A stretch of 64,000 nt of DNA, from the NCBI GenBank assembly GCA_016715795.1, contig JADJXP010000001.1:806001-870000 (forward strand), given 5' to 3'. Source of the DNA: Chloracidobacterium sp. GTDB lineage: Bacteria > Acidobacteriota > Blastocatellia > Pyrinomonadales > Pyrinomonadaceae. Within the stretch, counting starts at the first letter, position 1, and every line of letters starts with the position of its first letter. The translations under genes were made by a program, and so were the position numbers. Below, piece after piece: positions 26,130 through 32,456 of this stretch. The notes under the pieces were generated by a model that saw nothing but the letters and a program-made list of their open reading frames with translations, ran no database searches and was not told the origin of the DNA.

Positions 26130-26312
26130 ATGGACAGCGTATTAAACCATATAGATCGCGTGAGGAAGGGCAGGTTTCTGGCCTTTCTCACGATCATCTG
26201 GAACTCTGTCGAAGGCATCATAGCTGTTTCGGCAGGCGTTCTTGCTGGCAGCGTCGAGGGTGTCGACGCAATTCGCGGCAAGACCTGCTGCGACACGAAC
26301 GAATGCCATTAA
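26130..26312 (+). pseudogene. Truncated CDF-type cation transporter fragment
   Basis: 60 codons: MDSVLNHIDRVRKGRFLAFL then TIIWNSVEGIIAVSAGVLAGSV match the first membrane helices of a second CDF-type cation transporter family. After GSV, where the family continues into helix 2, the reading departs into an unrelated tail (GVDAIRGKTCCDTNECH) and stops. It is therefore most likely a broken gene rather than a functional peptide. Together with the chimeric remnant just before it, this marks a 0.4-kb zone of decayed metal transporters. Confidence 0.6.
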
Positions 26313-26360
26313 GCCATTTTCTTGCCAAACCAAGACGCTTAATGATACTTTTCCCAAACG

Positions 26361-26717
26361 ATGATACCGACCGTCAAAGAATTAGTTATTTATACGCCTG
26401 CGAAGGATTTTGATGTGTCGAAAAGGTTCTATTCGGCGCTTGGGTTTGATCTGACAGAGGGATGGAGCGATACGATGGACTGCAGGCTGGGGGGAGCGGT
26501 TTTTCGCCTTCAAAATTATTACGTTAAAGACTGGGCCGAAAACTTCATGATGAAGTTTGAGGTCGAATCAGTTGACGTCTGGTATGATCATGCAAAAAAA
26601 GTCATTGACTCAGGCAACTATGGATATGCTCGCTACGACGAACCCGAAGCAATCGGTGATACAAAGATATTCCACGTTTGGGACCCGTGCGGCGTCCTTC
26701 TTATATTCATTCAGTAA
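26361..26717 (+). CDS. VOC (glyoxalase/bleomycin-resistance) family protein
   Basis: 118 residues, one vicinal-oxygen-chelate domain: TVKELVIYTPAKDFDVSKRF, FYSALGFDLTEGW, GGAVFRLQNYY, then the second beta-alpha-beta-beta half with IFHVWDPCGVLLIFIQ at the end. The family includes metal-dependent lyases, dioxygenases and antibiotic-binding proteins; the ligands here are not complete enough to predict catalysis. Lies upstream of the MerR promoter in the same direction but is separated from it by a clear new promoter. Confidence 0.75.
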   Translation: MIPTVKELVIYTPAKDFDVSKRFYSALGFDLTEGWSDTMDCRLGGAVFRLQNYYVKDWAENFMMKFEVESVDVWYDHAKKVIDSGNYGYARYDEPEAIGDTKIFHVWDPCGVLLIFIQ

Positions 26718-26736
26718 ATTCTCAATTTCATTTCCG

Positions 26737-26769
26737 CTTGACTCTGGACTCAGGTCAAGGGTGTAGAAT
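26737..26769 (+). promoter_or_regulatory. MerR-type promoter/operator
   Basis: A -35 box TTGACT (26738-26743) and a -10 box TAGAAT (26764-26769) are separated by 20 bases, the over-long spacer typical of promoters that MerR-family regulators activate by untwisting DNA. Inside lies an inverted repeat CTTGAC (26737-26742) and GTCAAG (26754-26759). The expected transcription start is only one or two bases before the merR ATG at 26778, so the message would be leaderless or nearly so; no Shine-Dalgarno precedes merR. Confidence 0.7.
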
Positions 26770-26777
26770 ACTCCTTT

Positions 26778-27197
26778 ATGCAAGGTGAGTTTCGCATTGG
26801 TGAGGTTGCAATGCGTTCTGGTGTCAGTATTGACACGGTGCGTTATTACGAACGTCGCGAGCTATTGCCCCTCGCTCCTCGAACGGCGAACGGTTATCGA
26901 ATTTTCACACCGGACACCGTTGACCGTGTTCTTTTTATCAAGCAGGCGCAGGATCTGGGTTTTACGCTTGACGAGATCGGCACGCTTTTGACGACAAACG
27001 GCATGAGCGATTGTTTGCGTGTTCACGACTTACTCGATGCAAAACTCAAGGAACTCGACGCTCGAATGAAGGCAATGCGCGAATTTAGAGATAAGCTGCA
27101 ACATTACGTCGCCGAATGTGAAGAGGAACTGAAAAAGCATCCCGATTCCGTTGATTGTCCGGTCGTGATTGAGATCGCGCACGCGGAACGAAACTAA
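26778..27197 (+). CDS. merR: MerR-type mercury/heavy-metal responsive regulator
   Basis: 139 residues. N-terminal winged helix (RIGEVAMRSGVSIDTVRYYE, NGYRIFTPDTVDRVLFIKQA), a dimerisation helix, and three cysteines in the mercury-sensor positions: Cys79 (MSDCLRVHDLLDAKLKEL), Cys114 (HYVAECEEEL) and Cys127 (SVDCPVVIEI). The 35-residue spacing of the first two equals that of classical MerR, but the third is 13 residues on instead of 9. It is the first gene of its own operon and should repress and activate the promoter at 26738. Hg(II) is the likeliest signal; Pb or Cd cannot be excluded. Confidence 0.85.
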   Translation: MQGEFRIGEVAMRSGVSIDTVRYYERRELLPLAPRTANGYRIFTPDTVDRVLFIKQAQDLGFTLDEIGTLLTTNGMSDCLRVHDLLDAKLKELDARMKAMREFRDKLQHYVAECEEELKKHPDSVDCPVVIEIAHAERN

Positions 27198-27200
27198 TTT

Positions 27201-27590
27201 ATGGCAACAAATATTCTTGACAAGGTCGGTTCAATTGGCGCGGTGGTCGCGGGCGCTGCGGTTCCGTGTTGCTTTCCGTTCCTGAGCCTTATCGGGTCGA
27301 TCCTCGGGCTGACATTTCTTGCACCATACGAGAAATATATTCTTTACGCGATGCAAGTCCTTGTTGTTGTCGCGCTCGCCGGAACGGTCATCGCATACCG
27401 CGGGCATAAGAAAGTTCTGCCCCTCATTCTAGGTGTTTTATCAACCGCTGCGGTGCTCTACGCTCTGAACACCAACATGAACGTCAAGATTCTTTACTCC
27501 GGACTCGCGGGCCTTCTGATTGTCGCTATATGGAATTCCATCGAGGCCAAACGCTGTGCCGACGCTTGCAAAGTCAATGAACAAAACTAA
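27201..27590 (+). CDS. MerC/MerT-like mercury transport membrane protein
   Basis: 129 residues with four predicted membrane helices. The first helix carries the vicinal cysteine pair and Pro of mercuric transporters (GAAVPCCFPFLSLIGSILGL), as in MerC/MerT. Further helices: YILYAMQVLVVVALAGTVIA, VLPLILGVLSTAAVLYAL, ILYSGLAGLLIVAIW. A second pair (RCADACKVNEQN) sits at the cytoplasmic C-terminus. It would bring Hg(II) across the inner membrane to a cytoplasmic thiol partner. Starts three bases after merR; no merA reductase is in the window. Confidence 0.8.
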   Translation: MATNILDKVGSIGAVVAGAAVPCCFPFLSLIGSILGLTFLAPYEKYILYAMQVLVVVALAGTVIAYRGHKKVLPLILGVLSTAAVLYALNTNMNVKILYSGLAGLLIVAIWNSIEAKRCADACKVNEQN

Positions 27591-27783
27591 CGAATCAACT
27601 CTTACATGTCCAAAGTGCGGCTTTCAGAAAACCGAGGAAATGCCGACTGACGCTTGCGTGTTCTTTTGGGAATGCGAAGACTGCAAAGAAATGCTCAAGC
27701 CGCTTTCAGGTGATTGTTGCGTTTTTTGTTCCTACGGTTCGGTCGCGTGTCCGCCAAAGACGAGCGGAGCAAGTTGTTGCTGA
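27577..27783 (+). CDS. Small Cys-rich protein of mer operons (GDCCVFCSYGS)
   Basis: 68 residues, overlapping the merC-like gene by 14 bases. Eleven cysteines: CPKC, a central CVFFWECEDC, then the distinctive GDCCVFCSYGSVACPP and a terminal SCC. Short proteins with this GDCC-x-x-CSYG motif are a common companion of mer genes and are usually annotated as hypothetical. The paired cysteines suggest a zinc-ribbon-like fold or a metal-binding role. The overlap suggests coupled translation with the transporter. Confidence 0.7.
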   Translation: MNKTNESTLTCPKCGFQKTEEMPTDACVFFWECEDCKEMLKPLSGDCCVFCSYGSVACPPKTSGASCC

Positions 27784-27792
27784 GGTGAATCC

Positions 27793-28365
27793 ATGACAAA
27801 GCGAACCAAGATCAAACTTATTGTCGTTGCTGCCGTGCTTATCGGTTTCGCCGGACTCGTTGCTTATCAGTTCACCGGCGGTCACGAATACTCCACCAAC
27901 ATCGCCGACGTAAAGCGTGACTTTAACCGCGATAAGGGCAAGGTGCGGCTCGTCACCTTGCTCTCGCCTACCTGAGGGCACTGTTTATTCGGTGCATCCG
28001 AAATTCGCCAGGTCTTGGCGAACACACAAGGGCAGGACGTAAAAGTTTATTCGGTTTGGGTGCCGATCCTTCCGAGCGACGCACAGCTAACCGTCGGCCG
28101 TGCGACAAAGAATCTCTCCGAATCGCGCGTCGCGCATTATTGGGACGGCGGCAACGTGCTTCCAACAGGTTACGCCCCCGTTCTGGGCATCGACGGCGAC
28201 GCTTGGGACGTTTATCTGCTCTACGACAAAGACGCCGAATGGAACGACACGCCGCCAAAACCGGTCTATTGGCAGGAACAACTTGGCATTTCAGACGAAA
28301 CAAAACTCGACCGGGCAAAACTGACAACCGAGATCAACAAACTTCTTGCCGCCGGAGTCAAATAG
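27793..28365 (+). CDS. Predicted selenoprotein: membrane-anchored thioredoxin-like protein with Sec61 (UGHC)
   Basis: A 190-residue reading frame with one in-frame TGA at 27973-27975. Before it: an N-terminal anchor (KIKLIVVAAVLIGFAGLVAY) and the strand GKVRLVTLLSPT. After it, in the same frame, GHCLFGASEIRQVL and a complete remaining thioredoxin-like fold (DVKVYSVWVPILPSDAQL, VLGIDGDAWDVYLLYDK). The TGA sits exactly where the first Cys of a C-x-x-C redox motif belongs, giving U61-G62-H63-C64. A SECIS-like hairpin follows (28004). No second Shine-Dalgarno or start supports a separate downstream gene. Last gene of the merR operon; periplasmic, redox or Hg-binding role inferred. It needs SelA/B/C/D elsewhere in the genome. 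Confidence 0.8.
28004..28022 (+). promoter_or_regulatory. SECIS-like hairpin after the in-frame UGA
   Basis: A perfect 7-bp stem TTCGCCA/TGGCGAA closes a loop GGTCT; read as a 6-bp stem the apical loop is AGGUCU, the same loop sequence as the E. coli fdhF SECIS with its conserved GU. The loop begins 36 bases after the UGA, near the upper end of the distance reported for bacterial SECIS elements. The hairpin lies inside the coding sequence, as bacterial elements do. Confidence 0.7.
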
Positions 28366-28514
28366 CGAGGAAGACCGTTCATACCATTCACAGTCAGTCC
28401 AGAAAAAATAAACTTGGCCTGCCAAAGACTGCTGATTTGTAATTGCTCGTACGCCTTTTTCAAGAGACGAAAGTATGTCTTGTCGTTGAGCATCAAACAT
28501 GTCGTATTGGCTTT

Positions 28515-29276
28515 CTAGTTGTCAGCTGTAAGAATTGTCAATACCGCGTTGTAGCTGGGCAGAAAAATTGAATCCTCCCAGAGCTTATTCTTTCCTGAAA
28601 GCCCATCGCCCTGAAGCCAGCACTCAGCAAACACCCTGCCTTCCGCTTCTCGCTCGCCGGATTTCATCAGTTTAAACGCGAGTGACTGCTCGTCCAGAGC
28701 TCCCGACTCCAGAAACCCCCAGAAGTTGTCGTTCCTCTTAAACCATGTGACCCTACAATCAGCGCTCCACACCAGAACACACGCTTCTTCCGTCAAACAT
28801 ACGATTTTGTAGGCTGCGGCTGTAAGTGATGTGTTGAAATCCTTGCTGACCGACTTCGCTAGAGCGATGGTTGCTTTCTTCTTGACAACAATCGGATAGA
28901 GGATGCGCGTGGGAAGAAGCAATTCAGAGGCGAACCGATTTGCATCAATTTCTTTTTGTGAGGATCGTCCACCCCAAGATTCAATTTCATTTGAGCGGCA
29001 TTCAGACGCACCGTGCCCTGGAAGAACGTAATGCCCTACTTCGTGACACACCGTGAATAGCCTTCGCCCTTCCTCCTGAATCGCCGTACTCACCGCAATT
29101 GCGCCTTTCGAGCGATCCTTACGACAAATCAGCAGCCCTTCGAACGATGTCATTTTACTTTCTCTAAGGGTAAGTCGCAGCGGTCGCAGGCAAGCCTCGA
29201 GTTGATCGAGCCGATCACGTTCAAGCGCTCGTAGGAGTTGACGGGCGTAGTCCTCAGGCTGCGGTGGTTCTATCAT
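28515..29276 (-). CDS. ImmA/IrrE-type zinc metallopeptidase
   Basis: 253 residues. The zinc-protease motif HEVGH is at residues 78-82 within RLFTVCHEVGHYVLPGH, followed by a downstream acidic helix (SSQKEIDANRFASELLLPTR) that provides the third ligand, the pattern of the ImmA/IrrE family. These proteases cleave repressors or sigma-factor inhibitors in mobile elements and toxin-antitoxin systems. It overlaps the 148-residue gene before it (ATGA-type) and is the third gene of an operon that starts with a sigma-like factor, so it may cleave a regulator of that sigma factor. Confidence 0.83.
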   Translation of the reverse strand: MIEPPQPEDYARQLLRALERDRLDQLEACLRPLRLTLRESKMTSFEGLLICRKDRSKGAIAVSTAIQEEGRRLFTVCHEVGHYVLPGHGASECRSNEIESWGGRSSQKEIDANRFASELLLPTRILYPIVVKKKATIALAKSVSKDFNTSLTAAAYKIVCLTEEACVLVWSADCRVTWFKRNDNFWGFLESGALDEQSLAFKLMKSGEREAEGRVFAECWLQGDGLSGKNKLWEDSIFLPSYNAVLTILTADN

Positions 29277-29719
29277 TCGTCATCATTCACTTCTGCTTCC
29301 ATTTCGTCGATCAATTTGCGTTCGTCGCCTGTGGGGTCATCATCTTTCCGTCCTCGATATGCCCTCGCGAGCTGACCGGGGAATTGACCTTTGTTAGTGT
29401 TTTCAAGCAGACTCTTTATCCACGTCTTTGGTTCAACTGATTCCGGTGCTCTCGCCTTTTGATATTTGGTCATGTCACGAGCAAAAAAATGAAGATTCTT
29501 CAGTTCTTCCTCATGGCCACCAGCTTCTGTATATACCTTAATGCGTTTTAGAAGTGTCTCTTTCAACTCAGCGACCACATTCTCTGTGTCTATGCCGCGC
29601 GAATGAAGAATCTCTTCAACCACTTCATCGTCAACTTCAAGATCATGGCCGAGCAGGGCCTCGATTCGTGGGTCAGCAGGTGGATCCAAATCACTTAATG
29701 TTATTTTTGAATCACTCAT
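29273..29719 (-). CDS. Acidic hypothetical protein between sigma factor and protease
   Basis: 148 residues, not recognised. Very acidic (PPADPRIEALLGHDLEVDDE and an acidic C-terminus EAEVNDDE), mostly helical by composition, no signal or membrane helix. It overlaps the protease gene by four bases and is 15 bases after the sigma-like gene, so the three are one operon. It could be an anti-sigma-like or protease-substrate protein, as in repressor/ImmA pairs; that is inference from position only. Confidence 0.6.
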   Translation of the reverse strand: MSDSKITLSDLDPPADPRIEALLGHDLEVDDEVVEEILHSRGIDTENVVAELKETLLKRIKVYTEAGGHEEELKNLHFFARDMTKYQKARAPESVEPKTWIKSLLENTNKGQFPGQLARAYRGRKDDDPTGDERKLIDEMEAEVNDDE

Positions 29720-29734
29720 GTCTTCAATGAATTA

Positions 29735-30295
29735 TCATTCTCTCCTTTTTTTCTCTTTCTTTAGATACTTATAGTTCAACCGCCGTTGCCGGTTGGTTAC
29801 TTCTTGCGCGGAGACCCCGAGAATATCCGCAATTGCTTCCCGTTTATATAAACCGAGTTCGACTACTGCATCGATATAATCCTTTAGCTCCTGGTCGTCG
29901 CCTGCAATCGCGTAAAACTCTTTTATGACGTCGGCATCTTCAAGTTCTTGGAGCTGCTTCTCAGCTTCGCCAAACTCTTCTTCTCTTTCGCTCTCTTGTT
30001 CATCAAGGCGTTCGCGAGCCCGATACTCTTTCGTCTTTACAAGATCAAGAAAATCGTGCCACATGATCCTGTGAGCCATTTTCAGAAATTCTTCCTCGGT
30101 ACCGGTTTTTGAAAGTTCTGCATACTTTTCAATTACCTCGACAACGGCTTCCTGCGCAAGGTCTCCGGGACTTATGCCCCGAATAATAGGGTCGTTTCGA
30201 TCCACACCTCGCTTATTGACCATCCACCGCATCGCAGAATAGGTGAGTTTGCCTATGACACGTTGCCAGTTAATTGAAGGTGGCGAATTGGCCAT
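29735..30295 (-). CDS. ECF-like sigma factor
   Basis: 186 residues with an N-terminal region-2-like part (GISPGDLAQEAVVEVIEKYA, EEEFLKMAHRIMWHDFLDLV) and a C-terminal helix-turn-helix like region 4 (ELGLYKREAIADILGVSAQEVTNRQRRLNYK). Between them is a highly acidic/basic linker. This matches small ECF-like sigma-70 proteins. It reads away from the divergent ubiquitin-like cassette; the 214 bases between them contain a perfect inverted repeat. It heads an operon with an acidic protein and an IrrE-type protease. Confidence 0.75.
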   Translation of the reverse strand: MANSPPSINWQRVIGKLTYSAMRWMVNKRGVDRNDPIIRGISPGDLAQEAVVEVIEKYAELSKTGTEEEFLKMAHRIMWHDFLDLVKTKEYRARERLDEQESEREEEFGEAEKQLQELEDADVIKEFYAIAGDDQELKDYIDAVVELGLYKREAIADILGVSAQEVTNRQRRLNYKYLKKEKKRRE

Positions 30296-30334
30296 TTTTT
30301 CGATTCGTTACTACTTATGCGAACTAGGTCGCAA

Positions 30335-30371
30335 AAAATTACGAAGGAGAAACATTTTTTTTCGTAATTTT
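30335..30371. repeat. AT-rich inverted repeat between divergent operons
   Basis: A perfect 11-bp inverted repeat, AAAATTACGAA (30335-30345) and TTCGTAATTTT (30361-30371), with a 15-base centre. It lies 40 to 76 bases upstream of the sigma-factor start and about 140 bases before the ubiquitin-like gene. It could be an operator for either or both operons, or a terminator-like structure; the T-run inside the loop makes a classical terminator unlikely. Confidence 0.5.
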
Positions 30372-30509
30372 TGTGGGGTTCAGTCGCTTATCGATATAGG
30401 ACGAGAAATATTCACTTTCCACGCTCCAAATTCAGTCAAAACTTGAGGGAAGTAACAGGGACAGGGTATATCACGTTCAATTTAATTTAAAGAGGAAAAT
30501 TATTTATTT

Positions 30510-30785
30510 ATGGAAACTCAAAATACAGCAGCGGCGGCGAGCCGCAAAGACGAACTTGCGATCATCGTAAATGGTCGCGAGGTCATATGGGGCGAGAGGA
30601 AAATCTCGTTCGAACAGGTTGTCAAACTCGCGTTTGGCACCATCGTTAATAGCGACACCACGATTTACACCGTCACCTATAGCAAAGGCCCCGCGGAAAA
30701 CCCAAAGGGTTCGATGGTGAAAGGTAATGTAGTAAAGGTCAGGGACGGGATGGTGTTTAATGTCACAAAAACTGATAAATCATAG
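30510..30785 (+). CDS. Ubiquitin-like protein (multiubiquitin-domain family, single copy)
   Basis: 91 residues forming one beta-grasp domain of the prokaryotic multiubiquitin type: LAIIVNGREVIWGERKISFE, QVVKLAF, then the hallmark YTVTYSKGPAENPKGSM, VKGNVVKVRDGMVFNVTKTD. It ends TDKS, without the C-terminal glycine that is normally activated by E1. In related systems such proteins are conjugated or adenylated by a ThiF-type E1 encoded next door, as here. Shine-Dalgarno is AAAGAGGAAAA with the ATG at 30510. The next gene starts inside this one (26-base overlap). Confidence 0.82.
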   Translation: METQNTAAAASRKDELAIIVNGREVIWGERKISFEQVVKLAFGTIVNSDTTIYTVTYSKGPAENPKGSMVKGNVVKVRDGMVFNVTKTDKS

Positions 30786-31938
30786 TCCCGACCTCAAGCG
30801 TCTTCGTGATGAGGGTTATGTCGTGCGAATTCTGGATGCGTTTCTCATTGTAAACACCATCCCGTACGTTAACGCTCAGAAAGAAGTCAAATACGGAACT
30901 CTCGTCAGCCACCTCACGGTGGCTGCGGGAGCCGCCGTAAATCCTGTCGACAATCATGTAGCATTCTGGATTGGCGAACATCCTTGTAATAACGACGGTT
31001 CCGAGATACTTGCGATAAAGCATTCAAGTGGCGAACAAACGCTCGCCGACGGACTGCTTGTTGGGCATTCATTTTCGAACAAGCCCGAGGGTGGCTATCC
31101 CAACTACTTCGAGAAGATGAATACCTATGCAGAGATCATCTCAGCCCCCGCGGCATCGATCGATCCCCGTGTAACGCCAAAATCATTTCGCGTCGTGGAG
31201 AGCGATGACGACAACAGCTCCGTTTTTCACTATCCTGACTCAAATTCGAGCCGTGCCCACATATACGAGATTTCGCAGAAGCTAAAACCACATAAGCTGG
31301 CTATCGTAGGTCTCGGTGGAACTGGTTCGTATTTGCTCGATTTAATCGCGAAAACCCCAGTAGCAGAAATTCACTTGTTCGATGGTGATTTATTCTGTCA
31401 GCATAATGCCTTTAGGTCACCTGGAGCACCTTCAGCCGAAGATCTGGATCGACCGCAGCAAAAGGTTAATTACTTTGCCGAGCTTTACGGCAAGATGCAT
31501 AAGCGGATTATCGCCCATCCTGTCCACGTTACCGCCGCGAATGTCGATGAGTTGGAAGAGATGAACTTCGTATTTCTTGCAATGGACGGTGGAACCCACA
31601 AGGCTACAATCATCAATAAGCTGGAGCAGAGCAATGTTGCGTTTATCGACACGGGGATCGGTCTAGATGTCACGACCGACGAACTTATTGGCCAGATACG
31701 CGTCACGTGCAGCACTGCGAATCACCGTGGTCATGTAAAGAACCGCATCGACGTGTCCGATGCCGATCCTGTCGATCTGTACCAAACGAATATCCAGATT
31801 GCAGAGCTTAATGCAATGGCCGCCGTATTAGCGGTGATCAAGTGGAAGAAGATGGCGAAGTTCTTTCAGGACCTGGGCGAGGAGCACAACAGCATCTACG
31901 CAATAAATACAAACGAGTTGATAAATGAAGACTCTTGA
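30760..31938 (+). CDS. ThiF/E1-like adenylyltransferase of a ubiquitin-like system
   Basis: 392 residues. N-terminal 175 residues resemble the DUF6791-type domain that precedes ThiF in multiubiquitin loci (LINHSPDLKRLRDEGYVVRI, YGTLVSHLTVAAG, HVAFWIGEHPC). The E1-like Rossmann domain follows: GLGGTGSYLLDLIAKTP at 184-200, LFDGD, HNAFRSPGA, a FLAMDGG strand, and a possible catalytic Cys in QIRVTCSTA (Cys317). It should adenylate the ubiquitin-like protein or form a thioester with it. No E2 gene is present, so either E1 transfers directly or the system only activates the Ubl. Confidence 0.85.
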   Translation: MSQKLINHSPDLKRLRDEGYVVRILDAFLIVNTIPYVNAQKEVKYGTLVSHLTVAAGAAVNPVDNHVAFWIGEHPCNNDGSEILAIKHSSGEQTLADGLLVGHSFSNKPEGGYPNYFEKMNTYAEIISAPAASIDPRVTPKSFRVVESDDDNSSVFHYPDSNSSRAHIYEISQKLKPHKLAIVGLGGTGSYLLDLIAKTPVAEIHLFDGDLFCQHNAFRSPGAPSAEDLDRPQQKVNYFAELYGKMHKRIIAHPVHVTAANVDELEEMNFVFLAMDGGTHKATIINKLEQSNVAFIDTGIGLDVTTDELIGQIRVTCSTANHRGHVKNRIDVSDADPVDLYQTNIQIAELNAMAAVLAVIKWKKMAKFFQDLGEEHNSIYAINTNELINEDS

Positions 31939-32350
31939 ATACGCATTCGTTAGGAATATTCCTGCACGACTGGAAGGAAACACACTTTACATTTCGGTGG
32001 AGTTCGCGACCGCAGTTCACCTGTGTGCGTGTGGATGCGCTGAAGAAGTGGTTACACCGCTGTCACCGACGGATTGGAAATTGATTTTCGACGGTGAAAC
32101 AGTTTCGCTAAACCCTTCGATTGGCAATTGGAGTTATGATTGTCAATCACATTATTGGATCAGGAAGAATAGTATCGTCTGGGCTCCGAAGTGGTCGAAG
32201 GAAGAAATCGCTGCTGGTCGCGAAAAGGATCGTGGTATGAAAGATGAATTTTACTCAACGTACCGAATTGACCGTAGTGAGACGCAGGATAATTTCGATA
32301 GAGAGCCATTTTGGCAGCGTATCCGACGTTGGTTTCACGGCAGAGAATAG
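31925..32350 (+). CDS. DUF6527 protein of the ubiquitin-like cassette
   Basis: 141 residues, overlapping the E1 gene by 14 bases. A likely zinc site is visible: Cys34-x-Cys36-x-Cys38 (HLCACGCAE) and Cys73-x2-His76 (YDCQSHYWIR). The order of strands around WKLIFDGETVSLNPSIGNWS matches the DUF6527 family, which is co-encoded with multiubiquitin and ThiF proteins and is suspected to act as the processing or deconjugating component; I have not checked this. Closes the cassette: a strong terminator follows 28 bases later. Confidence 0.72.
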   Translation: MKTLEYAFVRNIPARLEGNTLYISVEFATAVHLCACGCAEEVVTPLSPTDWKLIFDGETVSLNPSIGNWSYDCQSHYWIRKNSIVWAPKWSKEEIAAGREKDRGMKDEFYSTYRIDRSETQDNFDREPFWQRIRRWFHGRE

Positions 32351-32377
32351 GAGATTTGAAGGGCGGTTGGATAAAGT

Positions 32378-32408
32378 AAGGCCTTGTCGAGTGACGAGGC
32401 CTTTTTTT
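32378..32408 (+). terminator. Rho-independent terminator of the ubiquitin-like cassette
   Basis: An 11-bp stem (AAGGCCTTGTC pairing with GACGAGGCCTT, one G-U pair) with loop GAGT, followed by seven T residues. It ends the plus-strand ubiquitin-like operon and, being nearly symmetrical, might also help stop the minus-strand recombinase transcript. Confidence 0.88.
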
Positions 32409-32456
32409 GCGGGCTAAAGCATGGACTCAAACTCGGAAATTACATGCCCATGCCTC

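Noticed and set aside
28015..28365. A separate gene starting at about 28015
   Set aside because: It is in the same frame as 27793-27975, has no Shine-Dalgarno, and begins in the middle of a thioredoxin-like fold; reading through the UGA explains it better.
28291..28500. A small minus-strand gene after the selenoprotein gene
   Set aside because: It overlaps the conserved C-terminal coding part of the thioredoxin-like gene and resembles no protein.
30335..30371. A rho-independent terminator between the divergent operons
   Set aside because: The T-run is inside the loop rather than after the stem, and both flanking genes read away from it, so a terminator makes little sense.
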